Positions 63,152 through 64,000 of a stretch of 64,000 bases of DNA are shown here, piece by piece; the first letter of the stretch is position 1, and each line of letters begins with the position of its first letter. Location: assembly GCA_041659605.1 (NCBI GenBank), contig JBAZXW010000007.1:62001-126000 (forward strand), written 5' to 3'. The position numbers and the translations under genes are program-made. The notes beneath the pieces are model-generated. The model made no database searches. It had not been told where the DNA came from and saw only the letters and a program-made list of their open reading frames with translations. The DNA comes from Solimonas sp041659605. Its GTDB lineage: Bacteria; Pseudomonadota; Gammaproteobacteria; Nevskiales; Nevskiaceae.

Positions 63152-63186
63152 GGGCGCAGCGTGACACTCCGCGCTGTGCCCTTTTT
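63152..63186 (+). terminator. Hairpin and T run between ftsZ and lpxC
   Basis: GGGCGCAGCG pairs with CGCTGTGCCC (one mismatch), followed by TTTTT. It ends the division cluster transcript or, lying after a possible promoter, acts as an attenuator before lpxC (ATG 63218). Confidence 0.75.
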
Positions 63187-63217
63187 GCATCTGGTGGAGC
63201 CGATCTAGCGACGCGCG

Positions 63218-64000
63218 ATGGTCAGACAACGAACATTGAAGCAGGCGGTGCGGGCCAGCGGCATCGGCCTGCATTCCGGCCGCAAGGTCTACCTGTCGCT
63301 GCTGCCGGCCGGCCCGGATACCGGGATCGTCTTCCGCCGTACGGACCTGTCGCCGGCGGTCGAAGTGCCGTCGCGCGCGCAGCTGCTGCGCGAAGCGGTG
63401 ATGTGCAGCACCCTGGTCGCAGACGACGGCACCAAGATCATGACCATCGAGCACCTGATGTCGGCGTTCGCCGGCCTCGGGATCGACAACTGCGTGGTCG
63501 AGCTGTCGTCGCCGGAAGTGCCGATCATGGACGGCAGCTCCGGGCCGTTCGTGTTCCTGATCCAGTCCGCAGGAATTCACGAGCAGGACGCGCCCAAGAA
63601 GTTCATCCGCATCCGCCAGCCGGTGCAGGTGCAGGACGGCGACAAGTGGGCGCGGTTCGAACCTTTCGACGGCTTCCGGCTGTCGTTCTCCATCGACTTC
63701 CGTCATCCGGCTCTGCGCGCGTCCGCGCAGAGCGCAGTGATCGACTTCTCGACCACCAGCTACGTCAGCGAAGTCAGCCGCGCGCGCACCTTCGGCTTCA
63801 TGCGCGAGCTCGACACGCTGCGCGCCGCCAACCTGGGTCTGGGCGCCAGTCTCGACAATGTCGTCGCGCTGGATGACTACCGGGTGGTCAACCGCGACGG
63901 GCTGCGCTACGAGGACGAGTTCGTCCGCCACAAGATTCTCGACGCGGTCGGCGATCTCTACCTGCTCGGCCACCCGGCGGTCGGTGCGTTCACGGCGTTC
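63218..64000 (+). CDS. lpxC: UDP-3-O-acyl-GlcNAc deacetylase, 5' part
   Basis: Open from ATG 63218 to the window end (261 residues; the full enzyme is about 305). It deacetylates UDP-3-O-acyl-GlcNAc, the committed step of lipid A synthesis. The zinc motif is E78-H79 (TIEHLMSAFAGLGIDNC), and the second zinc pair is in RHKILDAVGD. It follows ftsZ as in other gammaproteobacteria, behind a terminator-like hairpin. Confidence 0.96.
   Translation, partial: MVRQRTLKQAVRASGIGLHSGRKVYLSLLPAGPDTGIVFRRTDLSPAVEVPSRAQLLREAVMCSTLVADDGTKIMTIEHLMSAFAGLGIDNCVVELSSPEVPIMDGSSGPFVFLIQSAGIHEQDAPKKFIRIRQPVQVQDGDKWARFEPFDGFRLSFSIDFRHPALRASAQSAVIDFSTTSYVSEVSRARTFGFMRELDTLRAANLGLGASLDNVVALDDYRVVNRDGLRYEDEFVRHKILDAVGDLYLLGHPAVGAFTAF

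Overview
This 64 kb window is chromosomal DNA from a GC-rich gammaproteobacterium. The kdsD-kdsC-lptC-lptA-lptB block, ibaG-murA and a complete mraZ-to-lpxC division and cell-wall cluster are typical gammaproteobacterial layouts. Paired olsBA, opgGH, a PPi-type phosphofructokinase beside a proton-pumping pyrophosphatase, and intergenic repeats headed by GTAG fit Nevskiales/Solimonadaceae or Xanthomonadales relatives. That placement is inference; no 16S rRNA gene is present.

Layout. Bases 1-2455 are accessory: the tail of a beta-lactamase-like hydrolase, an HNH nuclease, and a complete IS4-family insertion sequence with perfect 22-bp ends. Bases 2456-6297 (minus strand) hold a metal-uptake group (znuB-like permease, znuA-like binding protein, outer-membrane protein, small Cys/His protein, HExxH protein) with no ABC ATPase. 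Bases 6324-13237 (plus) carry a lipoprotein penicillin acylase, a ROK sugar kinase with a small P-loop kinase, and a Tat-exported GMC oxidoreductase pair. Bases 13374-18368 gather pyrophosphate and adenylate metabolism (ppa, hppA, pfp, adk). Bases 18417-31366 are mostly minus strand: rnd, then (plus) a membrane protein and mpl, then gmm, lipA, olsA, olsB, opgH, opgG, a yellow/MRJP-like protein and rnt.

From 31497 come argG, the lptBAC-kdsCD-yrbG block, a two-gene ABC-2 exporter where relatives carry mla, ibaG, murA, a NYN-LOTUS protein and hisGD. After a cobalamin-binding-like protein, a SRPBCC protein and the RNase P RNA gene, the division cluster (45306-64000) runs mraZ rsmH ftsL ftsI murE murF mraY murD ftsW murG murC murB ddl ftsQ ftsA ftsZ lpxC. 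Most genes from ftsL to ftsQ overlap by 1-4 bases. An MraZ box precedes mraZ and a textbook promoter precedes ftsZ.

The two most unusual signals are non-coding. A 265-bp element of nested inverted repeats (20153-20417) sits between two TA dinucleotides. Removing it with one TA restores a TAATG stop/start junction between a membrane protein gene and mpl. Separately, GTAG-headed REP palindromes are placed so that the TAG of the head is the stop codon of four genes (pfp, lptB, hisD and the cobalamin-binding-like gene). opgH carries an apparent frameshift.
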